Shown one piece after another: positions 17,672 to 25,517 of a stretch of 64,000 bases of DNA. The first letter of the stretch is position 1; each line of letters starts with the position of its first letter. The notes beneath the pieces are model-generated. The model searched no databases, was not told the origin of the DNA, and worked only from the letters and a program-made list of their open reading frames with translations. This DNA is from Myxococcales bacterium. Its GTDB lineage: Bacteria; Myxococcota_A; Polyangia; Nannocystales; Nannocystaceae. The position numbers and the translations under genes were made by a program. The stretch lies in assembly GCA_020633335.1 (NCBI GenBank), contig JACKDU010000006.1, forward strand, positions 186,001 through 250,000, given 5' to 3'.

Positions 17672-18534
17672 GCGCGGTGTCCTTCACCACGAGCGCCCCC
17701 GCCGGCGCGGACGCGCTCCTGAGCGCGCTCTACGGCGGCGAGCTCTTTCACCTCGGCGCGAGCGCGGCCTCGCGGCGGCTGGTCGACGACGCCCGCGCGC
17801 TCCTCCGCGAGGCGCTCGGCGACGTCGACGACGACCTCCGCCTCGCGCCCGCCCGCCTCCCGGGCGACGAGTTCTTTCGCCGCATGGGCGCGCTGCGTCG
17901 CCGCCTCTACCTCGGCGAGGACTTCCACGAGCACCTGCGGGCGCTGGTCGTCGAGCTCGGCTTCGATCTCGATCGGGTCGCCTTCGATCCCCTTCGGCTG
18001 CGGATCATCCAGGGCGGCGGCCACCACAACCCGGCCGCCCGCGCGGTCTACTATCCCCACCGCGACACCTGGTACGGCCACCCGCAGAGCCTGGTGGTCG
18101 GCTGGATCCCGCTCGATGATCTGCGCGAGGAGGAGACCTTCGTCTTCTTCCCCGAGTACCTCCGCCGGCCGGCGCCGAACGACTCCGAGATCTTCGACTA
18201 CGACGCCTGGGTGCGGCACGGGTGGAGCCTCAAGATCGGCTGGCAGGACCCCGAGGCCGGCCTCCGCGCCCGCTACCCGCAGATGACCGGGCCGATCGAC
18301 CCGGCCGCCGAGGTCCTCGGCTTCGCCTGCGGCGCCGGCGACCGGATCTTGTTCGCCGGCGCCCACCTCCACCAGACCCGGGCGCAGATCGGCGAGCGCA
18401 CCCGCTACAGCCTCGACTTCCGCCTGGTCGACCTCGCCGACGCGGCCGCCGGCCGGGGGGCCCCCAACGTCGACAGCCGCGCCCGCGGCTCGGCCGTCCC
18501 GGACTACGTGCGGGGGGCCCCACCGCACGGGTGA
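17668..18534 (+). CDS. Fe(II)/2-oxoglutarate-dependent dioxygenase-like protein
   Basis: 288 residues. The metal facial triad appears as PHRDTWYGHP (HxD near residue 131-133) and a distal His in AGAHLHQTRAQIGERTRYSLDFRL, followed by Arg residues placed to hold 2-oxoglutarate. The spacing and the WIPLDD core fit the phytanoyl-CoA hydroxylase-like group, which hydroxylates small molecules or carrier-bound amino acids. It is the last gene of the putative cluster, coupled to the methyltransferase by ATGA overlap, and is followed by tRNA-Arg. A role in hydroxylating the product or its amino-acid precursor is inferred. Confidence 0.75.
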   Translation: MSAVSFTTSAPAGADALLSALYGGELFHLGASAASRRLVDDARALLREALGDVDDDLRLAPARLPGDEFFRRMGALRRRLYLGEDFHEHLRALVVELGFDLDRVAFDPLRLRIIQGGGHHNPAARAVYYPHRDTWYGHPQSLVVGWIPLDDLREEETFVFFPEYLRRPAPNDSEIFDYDAWVRHGWSLKIGWQDPEAGLRARYPQMTGPIDPAAEVLGFACGAGDRILFAGAHLHQTRAQIGERTRYSLDFRLVDLADAAAGRGAPNVDSRARGSAVPDYVRGAPPHG

Positions 18535-18628
18535 GTTCCCCGCCGGAGGGGCCGCGAGGGGCCGCTGGCGGGCGATCGACGCTTTCTCTTGCAAGTGCCG
18601 CCGACCTTGGCTATCAACGCCCTCCCCA

Positions 18629-18702
18629 GCGCGCGTAGCTCAGCTGGATAGAGCGTCGGCCTCCGGAGCCGAAGGTCGCAGGTTCGAATCCTGCCGCGCG
18701 CG
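18629..18702 (+). tRNA. tRNA-Arg (anticodon CCG)
   Basis: The acceptor stem GCGCGCG (18629-18635) pairs fully with CGCGCGC (18695-18701). The D arm GCTCAGCTGGATAGAGC is present. The anticodon loop CTCCGGA is closed by TCGGC/GCCGA and gives CCG. The T arm GCAGG-TTCGAAT-CCTGC is perfect. Discriminator G at 18702; CCA is not encoded. It reads CGG codons, common in this GC-rich genome. Confidence 0.96.
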
Positions 18703-18707
18703 TCGCC

Positions 18708-18743
18708 GAGAACGCCGCCTACGAGCCCGTAGGCGGCGTTCTC
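18708..18743 (+). terminator. Strong hairpin terminator after tRNA-Arg
   Basis: GAGAACGCCGCCTAC and its exact complement GTAGGCGGCGTTCTC form a 15-bp stem with a 6-base loop, followed by TTGTT. It begins six bases after the tRNA and would also protect against read-through from the minus-strand peptidase gene. Confidence 0.85.
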
Positions 18744-18807
18744 TTGTTGGTGGGTTGGATGTAGGCGTGTGAGTTTTCTCTTGCGTGGACGGCGGCGCCA
18801 ACTGGAG

Positions 18808-19629
18808 CTAGCTCGTTCCGACTGCGACTACGTCGCCGGGTTGAGTTCCGGAGAGGAGACTCACGAGGTCGTGAGCGAGCGGAGCAGCGCGTTGGATGCG
18901 CGTCGCTACGAAGACTTCACTCCGCACTTGGTACTCGATAGCGATACCCACGAGGAGTGGTGTCGTGGCGAGTAGAGACCGAGAATCGATGTCGAGTCGC
19001 CAAACCCCTCCACCACTCATTCCCTGAGGCTTGCGCGCGCCGTATGTCTTGCCAGTCAGAGTTGGTACATTCCCCAGCTTCAAGTGAATAGCGAAGTGGT
19101 CCGTATCAGTCTTGTCGCGTAGTCCAAACTCCGAGACTGCGCGGATATCTCCAGTTGTGAGCCAAGTGGCCATGGCGGGCAGAGCGAATTCCGGCGGCCG
19201 GACACGATTACGTACATGGGGGTAGCCAGTGATCATGTAGTGGACACGCGGCTGCGCAGGTTTGGTTTGCGCGGTGTCGGATGGTTCGGATACCTGGTAG
19301 CATCCTGCGATGGAAGTTGCACAGTCGTCGGTCAGGGCGATTAGCGCAATGTCGAGGTCAGGATTGCGACCTCGTTGGTAGTCCCAACAAATTCGAGGAG
19401 CCAGAAGAGCTAGTGGACCATCGGAGCCCCATGTGAAGAGCGGGACGGCCTGTTGGTACGCATCGAGACACACATGCGCTGCGGTGATGAGGAAGGTAGT
19501 TCCACCGGCTCTGAACGGGACGGCTGAGCCGTACATCCGGACGCGTTCTCGCTCATCAAAGCTGTACAAGGGGCAGACACGACGATGGATTGTATCGCCG
19601 ATTGATTCTAGTGGTGCGAGCAAGCTCAT
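18808..19629 (-). CDS. Trypsin-like serine peptidase domain protein, low-GC, probably acquired
   Basis: 273 residues. The chymotrypsin-fold triad is readable: TAAHVC (His about residue 52), DLDIALIAL (Asp about 93) and GMSGGGVW (Ser about 212 in GxSGG context). There is no signal peptide or membrane segment, so it is probably cytoplasmic. Standalone cytoplasmic trypsin-like domains often occur in bacterial conflict or signalling systems, but no partner is visible here. Local GC is far below the neighbours: one sampled 60-base line is 52 % against 70 % just beyond. It lies between tRNA-Arg and a dehydrogenase gene, which suggests insertion next to the tRNA. Confidence 0.72.
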   Translation of the reverse strand: MSLLAPLESIGDTIHRRVCPLYSFDERERVRMYGSAVPFRAGGTTFLITAAHVCLDAYQQAVPLFTWGSDGPLALLAPRICWDYQRGRNPDLDIALIALTDDCATSIAGCYQVSEPSDTAQTKPAQPRVHYMITGYPHVRNRVRPPEFALPAMATWLTTGDIRAVSEFGLRDKTDTDHFAIHLKLGNVPTLTGKTYGARKPQGMSGGGVWRLDIDSRSLLATTPLLVGIAIEYQVRSEVFVATRIQRAAPLAHDLVSLLSGTQPGDVVAVGTS

Positions 19630-19671
19630 AGTCTCGGGGTTGTTTGCGAGGCTGCGTTGGGCTGCCGACGC

Positions 19672-20817
19672 TCACGCCCGGTGATAGCGCATCGCCTCGC
19701 GCACCCGCTCATGCGCCAGCTCGAGCGCCGCCGCCCGCGGCAGGATCCCGCCCTCGCGGCTGCGGCGGAGCACCTCGGCCGTGTTCTCGCGGATCTTGGT
19801 GACGATCGCCTCGCGCGCCCGGGCCTCGTCGCCGCCGTGGAACTCGACGGCCGCGCAGATCACCCCGCCGGCGTTGGCGATGAAGTCGGGGACGTTGATG
19901 ATCCCGCGGGCGTGGAGGTCGGCCTCTGCCTCGGGGGTCGCTGGGATGTTGGCGCCCTGGAGGACCAGCTTGGCCTGGAGGCGGCCGACGTTGCTGGCCG
20001 TGAGGACATCCGGGCGGGCGGCCGGGATCCAGATCTCGCACTCGATCCCGATCAGGTCGTCGTGGGTGATCGCCTGGCCCGAGGGACACTCGGCGACGCT
20101 GCGGCCCTCGGCCTTGAGGGCGATGAGATCCTCGATCGGCAGGCCCTCGGGGTCGTGGCGGCCGCCGCGGGAGTCGGTCGCCGCGACCAGGCGAGCGCCG
20201 CGCTCGGCGAGGAAGCGGGCCGCGAACTTGCCGACCGCGCCGAAGCCCTGGACGGCGACGCGCGCCCCCTCGAGCTTGATCCCGGCGTGCTCGGCCGCGA
20301 CCTCCGCGGCGACCGCGATCCCGAGGCCGGTCGCGCCGATCTCGTCGAGCGGGATCCCGCCGACGACCTTGGGGAGGCCCGCGGCCCGCCCGCCCTCGTC
20401 GCGGATCCAGGCCATGCAGCCCTCGTCGGTGCCCATGTCGGGGCCCGGGATGTACTCGACGAGGGTGGCGATCCCGCGGGCGAAGGCCCGGATGATCGCC
20501 TCCTTCTCCGCGATCGGGCGCCGCGGATCGCCGACGATCCCGCCCTTGGCCCCGCCGTGCGCGAGGCCGGCCGAGGCGTTCTTCAGGGTCATCGCCCGGG
20601 CGAGGCGGGCGACCTCGGTGATCGTCACGTCGGGGGCCATCCGGATCCCGCCGATCGCCGGGCCGGCGGCGATGTTGTCGACGACGACGAAGCCGAGGAG
20701 GTCGACGCTCGGGTCGCGGACCACCAGCACCTTGAAGGGGCCGAGCTCGTCGCCGGTGTGGAGCTCGATGTCCATGGGAGAGGAGGCGGGTCGGGGGGCG
20801 CTCATGGCGAGGGGCAT
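19672..20817 (-). CDS. Glu/Leu/Phe/Val dehydrogenase
   Basis: 381 residues. It has the catalytic Lys in GGAKGGI (about 92), the substrate-binding PGPDMGTDE stretch and a Rossmann domain with VQGFGAVGKFAARFL. It interconverts an amino acid and its 2-oxo acid with NAD(P) and ammonia; glutamate versus branched-chain specificity cannot be settled by eye. The annotated start is ATG 20817; in-frame ATG at 20805 and 20775 are alternatives, and the last would remove a non-conserved Pro-rich lead. It follows the lipoprotein gene by about 75 bases on the same strand and may be read with it. Confidence 0.92.
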   Translation of the reverse strand: MPLAMSAPRPASSPMDIELHTGDELGPFKVLVVRDPSVDLLGFVVVDNIAAGPAIGGIRMAPDVTITEVARLARAMTLKNASAGLAHGGAKGGIVGDPRRPIAEKEAIIRAFARGIATLVEYIPGPDMGTDEGCMAWIRDEGGRAAGLPKVVGGIPLDEIGATGLGIAVAAEVAAEHAGIKLEGARVAVQGFGAVGKFAARFLAERGARLVAATDSRGGRHDPEGLPIEDLIALKAEGRSVAECPSGQAITHDDLIGIECEIWIPAARPDVLTASNVGRLQAKLVLQGANIPATPEAEADLHARGIINVPDFIANAGGVICAAVEFHGGDEARAREAIVTKIRENTAEVLRRSREGGILPRAAALELAHERVREAMRYHRA

Positions 20818-20892
20818 CGTAGCGGCCGCGGAGCGGCGTTCGCCCGCGGAGGGGCGCGCGAATGCTGCGGCATGCGAAGCACTCGCCCGCGC

Positions 20893-22524
20893 TCAGGGCA
20901 GAGGCGCGGCCGCCCGGTGAGGCATCAGCGGGATCGCCACGGCGTGCCAGGGCCCGCCGTTCGCCACGGGGTCGGCGATCCTGTGGATCTCCCAGCTCCC
21001 GAGGATCCAGGCGCTCCCGGTGTCGAGCGCCACCGGCTTCGCCTCGGGGTCGGCGCGGAAATTGAGCGAGCGTGCGCCGTGTCGCGGCGAGCTCGATGCG
21101 ATCATCACCTGCGGTCGGTTGGGCGGATCGTCGCGGTACTCGAGGCGGATATGCTCGCCGTCCGGATCGCCGAGGGTCACCCGCGCGTGCCCGCCGGAGC
21201 CGAGCCAGACGAGCGTCGGCTCGGTCGGCATCGGCGCGTTGAGCTCCTCCGAGCAGGAGACTTCGAAGATCTCGACGCGCATCGCAGCCTCGGCATCGGC
21301 CTCGTGATCGATCCAGAGGAGGGTGTCGCCGGCGCGGAGGACCCAGGGGAATTGCCACGCGCGCTCGGAGCTCCGCTCGCCGGCGCCCGGGAATTCGGCG
21401 AGCACCAGGGGGCGCGTCTTCTCCGGAAGACCGGGGATCGGTTGGAGCTCCAGGCGGAGCTCGATCCCCGGCAGGTGGAGCGTCTCGCCGAGAACCAGCG
21501 ACCGCGCACCGAGCGACCTCGGGGAGCCCAGCGGCTGGGTGTCCGAGGTGCGTCGCGGCGACGGGTCGCCGCAGCGCTCCGCCGCGCTCGCTCCAGCCGC
21601 CGAGGTCGGGAAGCGCGGCTCGCTCGGGGGCTCGCTCACCTCGACGCGGATCCTCGCGTGGACCTCGGGATGCGCCTGCTCGCCGACGGCCTCGCCGCGG
21701 CTCGGTCGGAGCTCGCCGACGAGCACCTCCTCGACGACGATCCGCGCGGGTCCGAGGGTCAACGCGCGCTCGGTGTTCGCGCTCAGGTGGAAGCCGCCTC
21801 CGAGGCTGGCGAGGCTCTCGGACGCGCTCTGATCGAAGGAGAGATAGGGCGCCTCGGGGGTCCACCAGAGGCGCATGTCGAGCTGGCTCGTGTCGGCGTG
21901 GCCGAGCTTGGCGACGGCGATCCCCTGCGTCGAGAGCCAGATCCACATCGGCGCGCCGGGCTCGGGGCGCTCGAGCTGCTCGTGCTCGACCGGGCAGGCG
22001 TTGTCGGTGACGTGGACCCACACGGCGTCCTTCGCCTCCGTCCAGCGGTGATTGACGCGGCGGCCGTCGACGACGTTCTGGCCGACCGGGACCATCCGGT
22101 CGAGGACGAGGTCGGCGTCCTCGCGCGGGCGCTTGCGACGGCGATAGACCAGCGCGGGCGAGGACTGCGGCGGACCCTCGCCGAGCCAGAGCGGCGGGTC
22201 ACGGAGCTCGGCGCGGAGCACCGCGCCCGGGAGCTCGACCTCCTCGCCGATCTTGAGGACCGCGTCCGCGAGGACCGCGTGCTCCCTCCGAAGGGCCTCG
22301 GGCAGGGCGCCGGGCGCCGAGCTCGGCTCGCCGCAGCCGGGCGCGGGCGCGAGCGGAGGCGGAGGCGGAGGTGGAGGTGCAGGCGAGGGCGCGGTCTCCG
22401 GGGCGGTCGCCCCTTTCGCGTCATCGGCGACCTGGGCGTGATCCTGGGCGCGCGGCGCCGCCGAGGGGGCGCAGCCGAGCGCGGCGACGAGCCCCACCAC
22501 CGTCGCGCCGCGCCGCGCTCGCAT
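20893..22524 (-). CDS. Lipoprotein with an internally duplicated domain, third gene of the radical-SAM operon
   Basis: 543 residues from ATG 22524. The signal peptide ends in VAALGC, a lipobox, then a Pro-rich linker. Two halves repeat the same pattern. The first is VELPGAVLRAEL, then a Val/Trp-rich strand with a DNACPVEHE stretch and a PMWIWLSTQGIAVAKLG strand. The second is LHLPGIELRLEL, CSEELNAPMPTEPTLVWLGSGGHARVTLG. Each half therefore has an LPGxxLRxEL strand, a single Cys and a WLxxxGxAxxxLG motif. I do not recognise the domain. It begins 29 bases after the radical SAM/HExxH gene on the same strand, so it likely belongs to that operon and acts outside the inner membrane, perhaps as a receptor or anchor for the modified protein. 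Confidence 0.7.
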   Translation of the reverse strand: MRARRGATVVGLVAALGCAPSAAPRAQDHAQVADDAKGATAPETAPSPAPPPPPPPPLAPAPGCGEPSSAPGALPEALRREHAVLADAVLKIGEEVELPGAVLRAELRDPPLWLGEGPPQSSPALVYRRRKRPREDADLVLDRMVPVGQNVVDGRRVNHRWTEAKDAVWVHVTDNACPVEHEQLERPEPGAPMWIWLSTQGIAVAKLGHADTSQLDMRLWWTPEAPYLSFDQSASESLASLGGGFHLSANTERALTLGPARIVVEEVLVGELRPSRGEAVGEQAHPEVHARIRVEVSEPPSEPRFPTSAAGASAAERCGDPSPRRTSDTQPLGSPRSLGARSLVLGETLHLPGIELRLELQPIPGLPEKTRPLVLAEFPGAGERSSERAWQFPWVLRAGDTLLWIDHEADAEAAMRVEIFEVSCSEELNAPMPTEPTLVWLGSGGHARVTLGDPDGEHIRLEYRDDPPNRPQVMIASSSPRHGARSLNFRADPEAKPVALDTGSAWILGSWEIHRIADPVANGGPWHAVAIPLMPHRAAAPLP

Positions 22525-22553
22525 CCGACGACTATGCACGATCGAGCCGGGGT

Positions 22554-25514
22554 TTACACGCGCTCTCCGGGACTTGCAGGCGCTCCGGCGAGGCGGCGCT
22601 CGCCCTCGTCGAGCACCCGCCGCGCCCAGCCGAGGAACGCGTCGACGAAGCGCTCGCCGTCGCGGTCGACCTCGATCGCCCCCTCGATCACCCGCAGGCC
22701 GGCCCGCATCCGCGGGACGTTGCGGGCGAGGAGCGCGAGGAGCCGCCGGCGCAGCGCGTCGTCCTCCGCGTGATCGAGCATCCGAAGATCGAGCTCGGTG
22801 ACGTGGATGAACGAGTACTCGGCGTGGAAGACCGCGCTCATCGGCCGCGGGATGTCGGTGCGGATCGGGCTCTCGAAGCGCTGCGCGGGGTCGTTGGTGA
22901 TCAGCCCGCGGGCGCGCTCGATGTCGACGCCGAGCGCCCGCAGCTTGGTGTGGGCGAGCTCGTGGACCAGCGCCTGGGCGAGGCCGAGGGGGTCGTAGAT
23001 CGTCGCCAGGATCGCCCCGAACCACTCCGGGAAGGTGTGCGAGCACGAGCCCGAGACCTCGGGCCAGCGGGCCTCCGGGATCGCGGGATCGATGAGGGGG
23101 TGGAGGGTGTGGCAGAGGCGCTGGAGCTGGCGGTAGATCGCCGGCCAGCGGCGGACCTGGTCGACCGCGAGGGCGATGTTCGGGTGGGTGAGGGGGCCGT
23201 TCTCGAGGGTCGGCGCGAGCGGGCAGCGGCGGCTGATGTGGCGCACGGCGATCGCCCCGTCGGCGATCGTCGGCGCGTCGCCGATCGGCCAGCGCAGGAG
23301 CTCGGCGCGGCCGCTGAAGGTGCAATTGCGAGTGGCGAGCGCGAGCGCGATCTCGGCGTCGTAGCCGTCCTCCTGGGGCTCGGCCATCCGCGCCCACGCG
23401 ACCTCGGGCGCGGGCGGCCGGGGAGCGCTCCGGCGCGGGCGGCTGGGCGGCGGCGCCGGGGCCTCGCCGCGGAGGAGCGCGAGCCCGCGGGCTTGCCGAC
23501 GGGCGGCATGCTCGGGTGGTGGCGGCGGCGGCCGAAAGGGGTGGACGACGCCCTGCGCGGCCTCGTCGGGCCAGGCCGTGCCGACCAGCGCGACCTCGCG
23601 GCGGGCGGCCGCGTAGGCGCCGGGGTAGACCGCGCGGACGACCGGCGTCACGAGCTCGGCGTAGCCGTGGAGCGCGCTCCAGCGGCACGGCCAGGCGAGC
23701 GCCTGGTCGCGCCAGGCGAGCGCGTCGGCGAGGCCGAGCTCGGCGGCGATCGCCGCGAGCGCGCGCGCGCGCGCGTGTGAGTCGGCGCAGCCGGGGCCGC
23801 AGGGCATGTGCGGCGTGGCCCGCAGGCCGAGGCGGCGGAGGAGGGGGTTGTCGATCGCCGCCCGCTCGATCGGCGCCTCGAATGACATGTCCTTTGAGTC
23901 ATGATCCGATCGCACCTCGCCGACCAGGTCGCGGCGGGCGTCGGCGTCGGCGCCCTCCCAGCGGGCGGCGCAGCAGGGCGGCGCGCCGAGGAGGCGGGCG
24001 AGGGCGGCCTCGCTGCCGTCGGCCCAGGTGGCGAGGAGGCGGGCGAGCGTCGGCGGTCGGGCGATCGCCACCGGGTGCTCGAGGTCGCGGGCCGGGACGC
24101 GGCCGCGATCGAGGTCGACGATCCCGAGCCCGTCGCGGGCGAGGCGGCCCTCGAGCGCGGCCCGCTCGCGCGGTGCGACGGAGGTGACGAGCGCCGGCAC
24201 GATCCCGCGGCGGAGCGCCTCGATCTCGACCTCCCGGACGGCGCGGGCGGCCGCCCGCAGGCGCGGCCCCCAGACGGCGGCCGCCCGATCGCTCACCCAG
24301 CTCAGGCGGAGGCGGGTCTCGGGGAGCGCCTCCGGCTCGCCGTCATCCTTCGGCGACGCGGCCTCGACCCGCGCGCGCGCCTCGGCGACCGACATGTTGA
24401 TCCCGCGGGCCCAGGCGCCGACCAGCATCCGCTCGATCGCGTGGCGCCGCGGGTGGAGGGTGATCGGCGCCTCTCCGGCGGCCAGGAGCTCGCGCTCGCC
24501 GGCGGCGAAGAGCTCCTTCCAGAGCCCGCAGTGCTCGCCGCGGGCCCGCCAATCGCCGCCCTCCGCGGTCCCCGGGCAGTAGCCCTTGCAGAGGATGAAG
24601 TAGCGGCAGCCGCGGCAGCCGCCCTCGGCCTCGGGGGCCCGCCAGAGCGCGAGGTAGCGCTCGAAGCCCGGCGCCTCGGCCTTCACGTAGTCGACCCCGT
24701 CCTTGTTGGTCCGCCCGCAGTTGCTCCGCTGCCCGTCGCCCTCGAGGCCCTGGACCGCGGCGGTCGTGTAGGGATCGCAGGCCCGCCACACGCAGGTCGC
24801 CGCCTCGTCCTGACCGCGGAGGAGCGCGTCGATGTCGCTGAAGACGTCGATCTTCAGGCGGCCGAGGCGAGCGCGGGCGGCCGCGAAGGCGCGGTGGGCC
24901 GCGAGGTCCTCGGCGGGCGTGAGGGCGAGCGCCTCGCGGATCGCCGGCGACTCGACCTCGAGGACGTGGAGGCGGAGGCTGTGGACGCCGATCGCGTCGA
25001 GGTGCGAGAGCCACTCCACCAGCCGCGGGAGGCGCTCGGGGCCGGCGTTGCCGCGGTGGAGGGTGATGATCAGCGAGGTCGGGATCGCGGCGGCGCAGAG
25101 CCGCTCGATCGCCGCCTCGGCGCGGGCCGTGAGCTCGCGCGTCGCCGGGCCGCCGCCCGCCCAGCGGGCGTCGTTGAGCTCGCCGGGGCCGTCGATCGAC
25201 ACCCCGACCTGGACGCGGTAGCGGCGGAAGAGGTCGAGGTGCTCGTCGTCGATGAGCGCGGCGTTGGTCTGGATCGAGGTGTAGCCGTGGCGCTGGAGGC
25301 CGAGCGCGAGGAGGCGCTCGAGATCCGCCTTGGGGAGGAGGAGCGGCTCGCCGCCGAAGAGCGTAAACGGCTCCTCCTCGCCCTCGAGCGCCCGGGTGAT
25401 CGCCGCCATGTCATAGCGCTCGGCGACGTTCCCCGCGTCGCGCTGCGGGTTCTGGTAGCAGTAGACGCAGGAGAGGTTGCACCTCACCCCGAGGGGCCGG
25501 ACCTCGACGCCCAC
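22554..25514 (-). CDS. Composite peptide maturase: radical SAM/SPASM, DUF483-like middle and HExxH peptide-hydroxylase domain
   Basis: 986 residues from GTG 25514. The radical SAM domain starts at once with CNLSCVYC (Cys12, 16, 19), FGGEPLL and SIDGPGE. A SPASM-like segment (about 238-330) has CVWRACDPY, SNCGRT, CRGCRYFILCKGYCPG and EHCG, enough Cys for auxiliary Fe-S clusters. A Cys-rich middle (about 450-640) carries PPCCAARWE and MPCGPGC, resembling DUF483. The C-terminal 270 residues match the HExxH family (TIGR04267 type, 2-oxoglutarate-dependent peptide beta-hydroxylases): SGSCSHTFPEWFG, VHELAHTK with His851, and a final FESPIRTD / FHAEYSF pattern. The preceding gene ends in many HxD motifs and is the likely substrate. 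A dispersed repeat encodes DHDSKDMS near residue 540. Confidence 0.85.
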   Translation of the reverse strand: MGVEVRPLGVRCNLSCVYCYQNPQRDAGNVAERYDMAAITRALEGEEEPFTLFGGEPLLLPKADLERLLALGLQRHGYTSIQTNAALIDDEHLDLFRRYRVQVGVSIDGPGELNDARWAGGGPATRELTARAEAAIERLCAAAIPTSLIITLHRGNAGPERLPRLVEWLSHLDAIGVHSLRLHVLEVESPAIREALALTPAEDLAAHRAFAAARARLGRLKIDVFSDIDALLRGQDEAATCVWRACDPYTTAAVQGLEGDGQRSNCGRTNKDGVDYVKAEAPGFERYLALWRAPEAEGGCRGCRYFILCKGYCPGTAEGGDWRARGEHCGLWKELFAAGERELLAAGEAPITLHPRRHAIERMLVGAWARGINMSVAEARARVEAASPKDDGEPEALPETRLRLSWVSDRAAAVWGPRLRAAARAVREVEIEALRRGIVPALVTSVAPRERAALEGRLARDGLGIVDLDRGRVPARDLEHPVAIARPPTLARLLATWADGSEAALARLLGAPPCCAARWEGADADARRDLVGEVRSDHDSKDMSFEAPIERAAIDNPLLRRLGLRATPHMPCGPGCADSHARARALAAIAAELGLADALAWRDQALAWPCRWSALHGYAELVTPVVRAVYPGAYAAARREVALVGTAWPDEAAQGVVHPFRPPPPPPEHAARRQARGLALLRGEAPAPPPSRPRRSAPRPPAPEVAWARMAEPQEDGYDAEIALALATRNCTFSGRAELLRWPIGDAPTIADGAIAVRHISRRCPLAPTLENGPLTHPNIALAVDQVRRWPAIYRQLQRLCHTLHPLIDPAIPEARWPEVSGSCSHTFPEWFGAILATIYDPLGLAQALVHELAHTKLRALGVDIERARGLITNDPAQRFESPIRTDIPRPMSAVFHAEYSFIHVTELDLRMLDHAEDDALRRRLLALLARNVPRMRAGLRVIEGAIEVDRDGERFVDAFLGWARRVLDEGERRLAGAPASPGERV
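23885..23902 (+). repeat. Dispersed short repeat copy (ACATGTCC type) inside the maturase gene
   Basis: ACATGTCCTTTGAGTCAT differs from 33243-33260 at one of 18 positions. It lies in frame in the linker just before the second Cys-rich block of the maturase and adds residues with no evident domain role. Confidence 0.6.
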
Positions 25515-25517
25515 CGC

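Noticed and set aside
18629..19680. Possible attachment-site duplication of the tRNA-Arg 3' end around the low-GC gene
   Set aside because: I looked for a second copy of GGTTCGAATCCTGC near 19600-19680 and found none; no integrase is present.
19657..22773. Open frame of 1038 codons on the plus strand
   Set aside because: Antisense shadow of the dehydrogenase and lipoprotein genes.
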